The notes beneath the pieces are model-generated. The model made no database searches, was not told the DNA's origin, and saw only the letters and a program-made list of their open reading frames with translations. The position numbers and the translations under genes are program-made. 64,000 nt of DNA from Colletotrichum lupini (taxonomy: Eukaryota; Ascomycota; Sordariomycetes; Glomerellales; Glomerellaceae): positions 4,278,001 through 4,342,000 of the forward strand of contig NC_064672.1 of the NCBI RefSeq assembly GCF_023278565.1, in the 5' to 3' direction. This document shows positions 22,510 to 33,575 of the stretch, one piece after another. Within the stretch, counting starts at the first letter, position 1, and every line of letters begins with the position of its first letter.

Positions 22510-25500
22510 GCCGAAATAGCGAAGGAGCTCTTAAGGTGTGTCGTATCTAGTCGAGGGAGGAGGAGGAATGTTGGTGTAAAACCGTAATTGGTGATTGTTG
22601 TACAGACCACTTGCTGTATAGTTGCAGTCTATTAATGCGCAGACGGAGCGGATGTCGAATCCAGCTCTTGTAGGAAACCAATCGAGGCGTCGTGTGAGGC
22701 TCGAGAGGAAAGTGAGAAAAAGGTTGAGAACCAAGAGTAACGACTGGGTCTGGTTCTACAAGAGGTGAGCGCGCGTGTATGTTCTGTGTTATCCTCGTGT
22801 GTGACGACAACCCAATTCCCAAAAGCGAAGGTAATTACAAGGAAAAGGGTATCTTTAGAGGAGGATGGTAGGACGGGATAGGATAGGTAGGGAAGAGAGG
22901 GCGGGGAGGAGGAGAAAAGAGAGAGCGAGCGAGTGAGAGTGAATGGAGAGGTCGAAACGAGCGGGAGTCTAGATGAAAAAGAAGGCGAGGAGGGGAAGAA
23001 GCTCAGGGTTTAAGCGAAAGACGAGCCAAAAATGGCAGAGAGAATGACGGCAAGGTTCTGTTCTAGTTAGGGAAACAGGATGGAGACGTGGGATGGTAAG
23101 GTGCGGTTAGCAGGTTGACGATCATCAAAGTGCAAGGCGACACGGCAAGCACGATCAAGGCACTTAGTGGCAGGGCAAGCGGAAAGCCGCAAAGACAGGA
23201 CGAAAGGGGGCCGCCGCCGCTAGACGCGTTAGTGGGAGGGACGGCTGTCTTGGAGCGTGCATCTTGGCGGGACCCCTGAACGGTTTTTTTCTTCCTTCTG
23301 TGCTGAGCCGGGGCACCCCCCTTCTGGTGCATCTAGTTTTTTTTTTTTCCTTTCTTTTCCTTTTTCTCTCTGGTTCTGGGTCAATCTCTGGCAGAGTAGG
23401 TACTTTGAGTACGTGCTCTGAATTTCTGCACAGTGGACGAGAGCCTGGACGGCCAGAGGCCCAGAGCAGACAGCCAGATCAAGCAGAAAACGGGCCAGAA
23501 ATCTCAAAGTGGCCGGCTTTCTGCTGCAGGACGGGCTGGCAGCTTTGATGCAGGGGACAAGCCACTGACAGGCGAGTTTCAGAAGTTCTCGGGTCGATTG
23601 CTGGGATTGGCCGGTACCCAGGACTGGTGGTTCCCGATTCTTGGTTGGTGGATGGTCTGTGATATCCACTTACGGATACTTCAGTACGGAGTACCTAGCA
23701 GTAGGTATCCCCGTATCTAGGTATGTAGCTGGTGGACTGGAGCAGGGTAGGCAGAGATACGTACCTCAGCTGGGTGGAGGTGCCTCTTCTCAGGTGGGCC
23801 TTGGTGATGCCGTGCTCGCCGGTGGACTTCTTGGTTTTTTTCTGCGCATCTATTTTACTTCCGCTATGGAATGCCGCGCGATTGGGGTGTCACTGGGACG
23901 CGGTACTTGGCAAGTTGAATATTGTTGTTATGGACGTTGGCCATAAACCGTGAATGTATGTATGTGCACTGAGAGTTCTCTAGTGCACTTCAAGGTTCCT
24001 CGAGTTGATTGTCCGAGTGCCGCACATCAGACGTGCCGCAGAACCGCTTACGAGTGAGTGAAGCTTGATGTTCCTTCGTCGCCACTCGATTGGTTGTTGA
24101 ATTTGGTGCCTCGGTGTAGTTGCATGTGCTGCTGCATGAGAGTGAGATTGCACATTTTGGTGAGATTACAATGGTGTAAGTTGTAACCCCATGTTGCCAT
24201 GCGAGCACCCTTCATTCGGTTTCTTGTTCCTTAATATCGTCACATATCCCTCTAGGGCAGCGTCAGTACCGGCAGTCTGAAGGCCCCAGTGACTGTTTTG
24301 GAGTCATTTGGGGTGGGCTGAGCCAGTGTTGCGTGGGAAAGGGTCGACCTTGGTGGGAACCGGTAAGAGGAAGGGGTCCTCGGGTTCCATTCACCAAGCG
24401 GCTCTCCCAAGTAGTTCCCAGCGCTGTTCTCTGGGGTCAAGGTGGCCTGCGCCTTCCACCTCATCTGCTGGGCACTTCCATTGTTGGCCATCTTGCGGCC
24501 TTACCCTGGTTGTTGGAGACTTGGAGTTGCAGTGTTCCCACGGAGTAATCTGGGAAGCTGCCCGGTCAGGTCCACCCGGCTGACGAGTCGCCTGTTGTTT
24601 AGCTGCTCGATTTGCGAGAGATGGCCGACTATCGCTCCATCATGTTTCCACATCGGTGGAGTGTTAGAAGCTTAACCTTTTACATCTCCTTGCGTGGATC
24701 AATGCTGACCCTTTGCGCTTTTGGGAATACCTCCTAGGTGTGCCAGGTCGCTCTTGCGGCTCGCCTTTCACGTTCTGTCAGCACTCTGTAAATTCCGCAG
24801 ATCTGGCCAGTCAGCCGCCTGCCGCCGGCGCCAACGTGTGGTCTTGCGCCAGTGGCCACTTAACACTATCACTGCCACTGCCACTGCCGTATCGCGATCC
24901 AGGAATAACACTCAGAAAATTCACCCCAATTAAGTTATTGGTCTCCACCCACCACCATCTTTGGTGGAATACGAGCGTGGAGTTGTGTTTTTTTTTTCTC
25001 CTTCGGCATCGAGAGAGGCATCACCCTTCCATCACCTATCCATCCATCCAAGTCATCCCCCACCGTCCGCGCCGGCACATGTTTGCGTTTGACAGTTGCT
25101 GGAAGCATCATCCATCCGCCGCTTGACGAGTAGCAAATCCACCGATCCATCAATCGATCCATCTTTAGCTCTTTGCCCATCATCCAACCTCTTGGAACCG
25201 GGTCACCTGACTGTGGGTGTCGACTCCCTCACGTCCCTTCCACCCCATCTGGAGAGTCACCCTTCTTGGCATGGCCCCCCTTCCCATGTTGCAACCCTCC
25301 AAGATTCCCCAAGGGACCAAAAGACAACAACAATCCTCCGTCGGACCAGCCCGTCACACCAGGCAATCAATGCCGTTCATAGTTACAGAATCACACCAAA
25401 ACACCACACTACTCCCGTCCTTTTTTCAGCCTTCCCACAAGCCGACGTCGTCTCTGTTTCGTTTCCACCCGCATACAATTCTCGCTAGCACCAAAAGCCA

Positions 25501-27503
25501 CCCACTCGTCCATTCGTCGTCCGCCGCATCTTGTCTCCAGTCTCCCAGCTCTCCTCCCCCCCATCCCCGCCCCCTGCGTCCTAGCGGAGCCCTACAAGGA
25601 CAAGAGAGAGACAAGCTGTGACAGAAACTGGCTTGCACCGCGCGTTCAAGTCTCTTCGAGTCTGGACCGTCTAGACCTGCCCATGGGTCCCTGCTTCGAC
25701 AGGCCGCTCAATCCTGCACTCATTGATCACGAAGTCAATTCAATTTCCGCTCTGTTTCTAATACTCACCATAGGTCGCAGGCGAGCTTCAAGGTTTTTTC
25801 TCGCAATATCAACCGCCACATGGTCGGCCACTCATCTACCGTGTACGGGTTGCGCCCACTCGGTGGCCTGTCAGTCGCCCTCCCTGTCACCAGCTCTTCT
25901 TCACTAGCCCTTTTCAAAACCCAACCAACCAGCCGCCCCGTCCGCGGCTCGCGGCAGCCTAACAGCCGGCGTCCTCAACGGCGCCAGCCTAGTCCGACGG
26001 TGGCTTCATTGCGATTCGCGCCAGTGGCGACCAATGACACAACCGACTCCCTCACGGTTCCTCTTGTTATCCCAAGAACGGTTTTCAGCCCGAGCTGATC
26101 GTCAGAGACACATCACACACCTCAGACCCTCGAAAAACGCGGGTACCTGAAAAAGCAAACGCTAGAGATTCCGAGGCTGCGGCGGTGTAACACCATCTCT
26201 CCTCACCTTCTCAGGCAAGAGGCACGGTCCACGGACGAGGAACTCTATTCCTCACGAGACGAAATGGCCTGCTTGCGCATTCTTTCTTTTTACTCTTCAA
26301 GTATGCGTTTCATGTGACTTCCAACACTGTAATATGTTGCCTCTTACAGTTCGCCTATCCCCTTTCTGAATTCCTGCAGCGCGAGCGGTGCCACGTCTCA
26401 CATTCTCTACGATTTGAATCTACATGTCGGAGGTTGGATCGGATCTACAGCCCGTGTTGCGAAAATCTTTCATAATCGATCGCCTCAGTCTGCATTGTTG
26501 GGTTTGACGCTAGACTCAACACGAGAGCGGCGGGAGAAGAATCTCGATTTGGATCACTGCTCGCGGCGGGCAGTTCGGGAAAGTCTTCACGAGCCCTTGG
26601 CTGGCTTAGCACGCCTAGCTGCCGTTGCCCTCGTGCCAAGGGCTGAGAGCGCGCTCTTCTATGTCTCCCCAAGAACGACTTGCCTTCCCACGCGTTCTTC
26701 CGCACTTGGTGTCGTCGTCCCAGGAAAGTAACTCGGGGTTGTCGGGGTGCATACGTCAATCGAACGCGGCCCCCGCTACCAGGGAGATCGGAGGACCCAT
26801 TTAGAAAAGCCGCCGTCTCTCGCGCCGTCTGAGAAGATCACTGAGACCTGCAAATGTTCTTACCGCTTTGCCGCCCCTGAGCCAGATTCGTCGAGAGACA
26901 TTTTCACCGGTGCCTTTCAACCACGCCCCTCCAGCCTTTCTGTGTGTCAAGCGGGCCGGTCTGGTGGCGGGAGACGTGGCAGGGTGGTTGAAAAGTCTTT
27001 TGTGGTGGTAAAGAATGTTGTCTGTCATGAATCGTGAAAATTGGAGGGGCACTTTGCACAATCGGCAGTCATTCTCTACAGGCTATGCTACGTAGCTACG
27101 AAGGGAGGGGGCGCACGCAAAGTGGCATCATCGGGATATGTTCCGGTGCTTTCGTGATGTGTTTCGCTTACGGATTGTGGGCGGGCTTACCCATTCAGAG
27201 CCGCCCCCCCCCCCCCCCCCCTTCTTGCCTCTCCCTCATCTACAAAACAATTCTCCGAGTAAACAAAGTCAACTCGACGACGCTAATTACGTAGACGCGC
27301 GTGTGTAGTACACGCCGTAAACTCCCATGCTCTTCCCGTCTAGCTCAGCCTCATTTGGTATCAAAGCCCACCCAGTTCTCGACGTTCCACGGGTCCAACG
27401 GCGCTCCCACGCCAGTCAGTGCAAACATAACCACTCCCCGCCGCGTTCAGGTCTTTCGTCTACAAGCTCTATCTCGTACCTCGGCTCGGCCACCCCCATC
27501 CGT
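22510..27503. other. 5-kb gene-free region upstream of the MscS gene
   Basis: No recognisable protein, tRNA or rRNA gene. It includes a purine-rich tract (about 22840-23000), a C/T-rich stretch with repeated CCATC words (about 24950-25180) and an 18-nt C run (27204-27221). Open frames here are short, overlap each other in several frames and look like low-complexity artefacts. A long regulatory region, long 5' leader or an unannotated non-coding RNA would fit. Confidence 0.55.
27204..27221 (+). repeat. Homopolymer tract C18
   Basis: Eighteen consecutive C residues, followed by a C/T-rich stretch. A likely length-variable site and a sequencing-error hotspot. Confidence 0.95.
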
Positions 27504-29923
27504 TTACGAGGCGGTGACGTCTACGCCGGTAGCCGAGCCGCTCCTCTTCTGATCCCGCTGCTCGACCTGCGTCTTCTCGTACGTCTCGCTCCCGTGGTGA
27601 TCCTCGTGCGTGAGGTCAAACTTGTACAGCGGCTCCAGCGCGGCGTCCCTCTGGAAGAGGACCCAGCGCCTGAACCAGTAGGGCAGGGCCTCCGTGAGCT
27701 GGTAGCGCATGAAGACGCGGGTGGGGACCGCGAAGACGTAGTCCAGCTCCTCGAGGGTGCGCTGTTTGGTCTCCGGGAGCCAGAAGAAGATCATGACGAG
27801 GGCGACGACGTTGAGGCCCGCGTAGAAGCTGAAGGAGCCCACGACGCCGAGGTCGGCGAGCATGATGGGGAAGCTGATGGAGAGGACGGCGGCCCAGAAG
27901 AGGCAGGTCGCTACGGCCCAGGACATTCCTACCTCGCGGTGGGAGAGGGGGAAGACCTCGGCGGAGTAGGTGAAGGGGACGGGGCCTTCGCCTGGTGAGT
28001 AGAATGCTGTGACTTTGTTAGTGTTTTTTTCTTTTCTTCTTGATATGTCACATGTGGATGATATTAGAAGGGACGTACCGGCAAAGAGGTAGACGAACAA
28101 CGCCACGAGGCCGAGGTGAGCGCCTCCGGTGCCCGGGATGAGCGTGCAGAGACCCGCGGCGAGCAGCGTCCACGCCATCTGGGGGAAGGTGAAGAGGAGG
28201 AGGGAGCGGCGGCCAAAGGTGTCGATGGTCCAGATGGCGGGCCAGGCGAAGAGGAAGTTGACCATGCCGAAGCCGAAGGAGGCGAGGAGGGCGTTGTACT
28301 CTGATGTGCCGGCCTCCTTGAAGATTGTGCTCGAGTAGAAGGCGATGATGTTGATCCCTGTCCGCTGGTGAGTAACGATCGAGAGGTGTTCAAGTTCGGG
28401 GTCACGACTTACCACACATTTGCTGGGCAATCATGACGGTGAAGGAAGCCAGCGTGGCACTGCACCAGATCACAAACGTCAGCTTCGGTACTCAATGAAT
28501 CTCACGCAAACTCTTTCTTCGTCTCATCATGATATGGCATCATCACTCACCGTCTGATACGTGGAATGGTGAACAACTCGACAAAGCGCTTCGCGTAGTT
28601 GGACCGCCCGACAATCTCGGCCTCGAGCTGGAGCTGGGTGTGGATGTAGTAGATGTCGCGCGCGGCCTGGATCGGGTGGTTGCGCAGCCGCAGCAGCGAC
28701 TTCATGGCATCGGGGAAGCGGTTCTTCTTGATGTACCAGCGCGGGGACTCTGGGCAGATGTAGATGAGCAGCACGAGCGGCAGGGCCGGGATGAAGGCGG
28801 ACCCGAGCTGGAGGCGCCAGGCGATGGCGCCGGTCTTGGCGACGGCGAGGTTGGCTGCCGTTCCGGCTGCGATGCCGAAGGCTGTCCAGAGTTCTGTTGA
28901 TGTTGCGGTCAGCATACAGCAGGAACTATACATATGACTCTCGTCATGATATCTATATCAGAATGGGGGAGAGGGTGGTACTCACGCCACGTCATGACGA
29001 GAGCGCCGCGAATCGGCGCGGGCGAGTTCTCGGCGGCGAAGATGGGCACCGTGCTGGCTTTCGCTCCCATGCCGATACCGAGGAGGATACGGCAGCCGAG
29101 CAGCTGCGGCCAGGTCTGGGAGAAGGCGCTACCGATGACGGGCCAGAGGCAAAAGTTGGCGGCGAAGAAGATTGCGCCGCGGCGGCCGAAGAAGTTGTTG
29201 AGCGGGTCTGAGAGCCAGCAGCCGATGAGGGCGCTGCCGATGTATGGCGCCGCGTTGACGAGGCCGACCTTTTGAGAGTGTTAGCATGTGATGATACCAT
29301 AAACATGGCTTGCGGGTGAGTGAGTGAGACGTACAAGGAGAGTATCATGGTGCGAAGTACCCCCAATCCCAAACACCGTGGGAAACGACAGATTCGCGCC
29401 GTTGCTACCCGTCTGATCCCATCCCTGGACAGCGGCGCCGATGGAGCAGGTGATGATGGTGAGGTACAGGATCTTAGGGATGCGCCACTTATGCTCGATC
29501 TCGTCGCGGAGGACCTGGATCTCGGTGGCGTCGAGGGCCTCGGGGCCGTCAATCTCCTCGTAGCCCGTCGGGTCCTGGGCGACGAGGGCGCCCTTTTTCA
29601 AGACGGGTATGTATTCTTGCAGGCCCTTGTCGTGGGCAAAGGCTTCGACGTCGCGGAGGAGCTCGGCGCGGGTGATGCCGAGGAGGGGGTTCCTGATTCT
29701 GTTGGGTGGGTGGTTAGTTTACGTCCCATTGAGGACCTGGAGGCGGAGGACGGACTTTGCGTCGACGTTGTCGTTTAGGTCTACTGTTGCTTGCGATCCG
29801 CGACGGGCTTTCTCCATGTTGGAAAAGTCGCCCGAGCTGGGTGTGTTAGTTGGAATTTGAAGATTCATTGTAAGTGAGTAATGCTTACACCGCGGCTCCG
29901 TCTAGGTGTTTGTCGTCCGCCAT
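27504..29923 (-). CDS. MFS sugar transporter (SP family), 8 exons
   Basis: Exons 29923-29889, 29836-29756, 29698-29335, 29268-28986, 28893-28551, 28459-28413, 28357-28079 and 28006-27504 give 644 residues. All introns are GT-AG, 52-92 nt, mostly with clear CTAAC-like branches. About twelve helices are expected. Signatures are [12 protein letters not shown] in helix 1, [33 protein letters not shown], the central [29 protein letters not shown]-type C-terminal loops and [12 protein letters not shown]. These define proton-coupled sugar transporters at the plasma membrane. A long N-terminal tail (~115 residues) is typical of a fungal subgroup near the polyol/inositol carriers. The sugar cannot be predicted. 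The second splice (donor GTCCGT after GCAAA) was chosen because it restores VDAKIRNPLLG. Confidence 0.87.
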
Positions 29924-32872
29924 TGTTGCGGCGCGTTGAGTACTATCGACGACTCAATGCTTGATGGCTTCTGGGTTGAAGTGTGAGTGTTTCGAGCTCT
30001 ATACTCTTGGTCTATCACAAGATGACAATCAAGTCTCTACGATAGAATGCGCCTTGAAATCCGAGAGTGATCGTCCAACTCAAAGACAGGGCTCGGACGA
30101 GGAGAGGGGGAAACCGGGAAAGCATGGGATGGGCGCTGTCTGGTATTTGTATCTCTCCCACAGACAACTTCTCATCCCAACCTCTGCACAAGGTTCACGG
30201 AGACCAGATCGGCGCAACCACCTTCCCCCGCAAGTCAAGAACGGCAGCTCGAAGGCGTCTGTCAACGCGAACTAGGTAGACCGGCTTTGTTCCCCCCTCT
30301 CTCATGTCAATGGGACTAGACCACAGCGTACGAGCATCCAGAGGTAGATCCACAATGGGGCGACCCATGGGGAAAGTCCAAACCTTTGAAAGTGGATTCG
30401 CTGGGGTTTGGGGGGCAGGGAGATGGTAGCTATTGTTCAGATGAGCCATGGAGCAAATAACATCCCCTCACGCGCGCGTGGTGTATGTGAATGGCACGAC
30501 TGGGTACCATGACAGTGGCGGCTCTCTCTTGGTCTGACCAAGGCAGCGGAGAGCATACTAGACTTCATGGTTCGCGGGTTCGGCCTTGCATGGCCCATCG
30601 TCTAGATTCCCGTGTCTAATTGGGCTGCCGGTCGAAAGAGATGTAACGATGCTCCGCAAGGGCGCATCTGGGTTGTGCGACAGTTGAGATCTCCACTAGC
30701 AGTGGCTGTCATTCGAAGTGAGTTCTGCGGACCAAAGCCCGGCGCCTTGGTAGTGCTCCTCTGTTTTGGGAGAATTGGGCAGAGATCGGCACAATATGAT
30801 ACCGGCTGCTAGACGCCGCAGACAGCAAAGTCGAAAGCAAAAGCTAAGCTCTTCGGGTCAGCCTTGGCCGTTAACGGTCCCGTCTTTGACTGAACGGATT
30901 CATGGTTCTGAGGGTCCATTGCTCTCTAGTCGTATCCTTCAGTCAAAAACCCATGGCTTCCCCCAGACTGATCTTGCTTCTCACTTCCTCCCCAGGAAAA
31001 GCACGTCCCGGCGGTTGAGTCCTGGCACACGCAACACACGTTGTGTGGGAACGTCCGTGTAGCAAGAGATAAGGACAGGAACCCTGGCCATTCGAGACAA
31101 GACGTAATTAAAAGGTGGGACCCTGTCGGACGGATACCGTCAGAAGTACATTTGAGTGCAAGACTCAAGCACATCCGACAAGGTTGACCGTCTTAATTGC
31201 CCTTGTCGTAAACATGCGAGGTAAACGAGCGAGCGGGCTACTGTGCGGCGCAAGACGGGAATGGCGTTGTCAGATGAGATGCTATCCAATTGCCGATCCC
31301 ACTATGTTCGGAGAGTAGCGCCGTTTCCGGGGTAGGCTATCGACCGGGGGGAACGCTTCGAGGCGGGATCGTTTGTGGATTCTGTCGTTGGAGGCTTGGA
31401 GATGCCGCCACTTATCTCGGGGAATTTGGGAAAAGCCAAGACAGGACAAGAGATCTCGTCGAGAACGCCAAGAACGGTGAGATTGACGCCCTAGTCGAGA
31501 TCAAAGTCCGTGTGCTTCTGCAACCGTGAGGTGAGGTCGCCATTGCATCTTTCTGTCTACGCTCCGAGAATCTAGAGGTGACAGAAAATAAACCGGGTAC
31601 GCTTTCTTGACTCCGGGTTTGCGGGGTTTGGGGCACGGAAAATGCGTTCTCCATACCCAAAGATGGTTGAAAGGGAAGAGGACACAAAAGAGAGCGCGCT
31701 CGACCAGGATAAATCGACTCCTCATTTCGACGCCAGCATGAAGACGTCACCGTCTGGAGGCGGTATGCTTGCCATTGGTCTTTTTGGCAGACCAGTTAAC
31801 GACATCTCCACTTGGAAACCAACCGAATGGCTTTCTAGGTACTTAGACTGTAGACATGGTGCCATAGTACGAAGGCACAGAGGATTTGGTGGGGCCAAGT
31901 CGGCAACAGCTCGTGTAAATCAGTCCCTGGAGTTTCATAGTACCGACAAAAGACGGCGAAAAGGCCGCGTGATTATTTGGTGGATTTGTGGCGCATTTTT
32001 TGACAGGAGGAATCCCGTCTTAGTCAAATCGTCTTGTTAAATCACGAATCGCGAATTGATGAGGTGTCGTCGGCTAGAGTCGTAGCCAAGAAATTGTGCT
32101 AGAGAGCCGCCCGCAATGCCCAGAATTGCCGAGAAAGTGCCCAGCCCTCTAAAATGCTTGTATCGTTGTCCGCAAAAGCTTGGGCTGTCGCATTGGGCTA
32201 TAGGGCCGATGATCGCTTTCCTCTGCACCCTTGCTGGAGGATGCAGCTCTCCAGAGAAGCATTACTCTCGATTGATTGGGTTGGGTTCTTGGCTGACTGA
32301 TAGCACCGCAAGCACATGACCTTGTGACCGGGGTTTGTTCCAAGGACGACTTTGCACCTTTATGTCCTTCGGCCAAGTTCCCGGTCGATAGGTGAGGTCT
32401 GAGTCGTGTTGTCCTGACACTGTCAACCAGTACAATGGTCATTTTCGAGGGACCCCTAACGAACCCCGCGGGGCTGGTGGAGGTATTTCTATGCGTTTCT
32501 CCAAAAGGCTGTGGAGGCGTTTGCCCACCTTCATCCCCGCGGCGGTTCCTCCAGCAGGCGAAGATGATGCGGAGTCTAAGATATTGTTCAGTCTGACTGC
32601 CTTCGGAAAAACAGACGTTGCGATTGTATTACAAGCTGATTCGCGAGTGCGTGTCCTGTTTTCTGCTCTGGGGACGCCCTTGCAGTGTCTACAGTGCCTT
32701 TGCTCCATCTGTGCTGCTGAAGACCTGCCACTGGGTCATTGATCTTTTAGGAAATCCACCCTCATATCTGAGGACTGAGCCTACCTAGCAATGCTGGGGT
32801 GATTCTCCTGCAGTGATATGCTGCAATCATTCATGGCCGGAGGCCACAAAAATTGATTTTTTTAAGGTGTTC
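29924..32872. other. 2.9-kb intergenic region
   Basis: Upstream of the MFS gene. Several short open frames up to ~130 codons are present, but none resembles a protein and their codon use is random. No RNA gene seen. It ends at the Hsp70 relic. Confidence 0.5.
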
Positions 32873-33087
32873 CAACTCCGAGTTTCGGGACGTACCGAAT
32901 CTGAATTGCTGTCGAATTGCTGACATTTTGCTAACTTTTTTCGCAGTTGGTTTCACCGACACTGAGGATCATGAGCAGCTTTCTTGTCGTAGGTGCCGCC
33001 AAGAACCAGGTCGCCATGAACCCCCGTAACACTGTGGTCTTCGATGCCAAGCGTCTCATTGGCCGCAAGTTACAGGACTCCGGGGTC
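32873..33087 (+). pseudogene. Hsp70 fragment with intron relic, inverted relative to the intact gene
   Basis: This stretch matches the intact Hsp70 gene (38126-40303) around its second intron, in opposite orientation. 32873-32889 matches the end of exon 2. 32890-32946 retains an intron relic including TTGCTAAC and the CGCAG acceptor. 32947-33087 matches exon 3 ([25 protein letters not shown]). A net 13-nt insertion after ACTGAG breaks the frame, and a 3-nt insertion adds a second Val before FDAKRL. Coding stops at a TAA by ~33108. Because the intron is still present, it came from DNA duplication, not from a retro-copied mRNA. Not expected to encode a working chaperone. Confidence 0.85.
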
Positions 33088-33575
33088 CATAGCGACAGGA
33101 CCCATTAAAAGTTACAGCACACCTGCTTTCCATTCATTGTTCACATCATGGATCCCTTTCTTACTTACCTTAGTATACTCAGGAACGGATTATAAGTGTG
33201 GAATAGCATCCGAGCACCCAAGTGAATGGAATTTCGGTAAATTTTCAAAGCAGTCGGTGTTTCCTTAAGAAGCGATGTTGTGTATGAGAAATTAGTAACC
33301 CTCTTTTTGGCCAGACATTTAAACCCATACAAGGGAAGATCGCTCATCTGGGTACATCACGGATTCCAAGCTTGGACTTGAGTACCTCAAATAGCCGCGC
33401 CAGATATAAATGACAACAGAGCAAGGACTGGTATATTGTACAGGGGCATTTCTGGGCGAGGCCGAGGGCTCTAGTATTACTTGAATATTGAGAAGGGTAT
33501 CGACCACCGTATATCATCGTCGGTCGTTCTCTGCCTGGGTTTGATACAGAGCGTAGGCCCCCGAACAATGAAGCC
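33088..33575. other. Intergenic region downstream of Yme2
   Basis: A/T-richer than the surroundings; no gene. It contains the 3' end of the Yme2 transcript on the minus strand. Confidence 0.5.

Noticed and set aside
27327..28000. 223-codon plus-strand frame opposite the MFS transporter
   Set aside because: Glu/Asp/Gly-rich antisense shadow of the last transporter exon.
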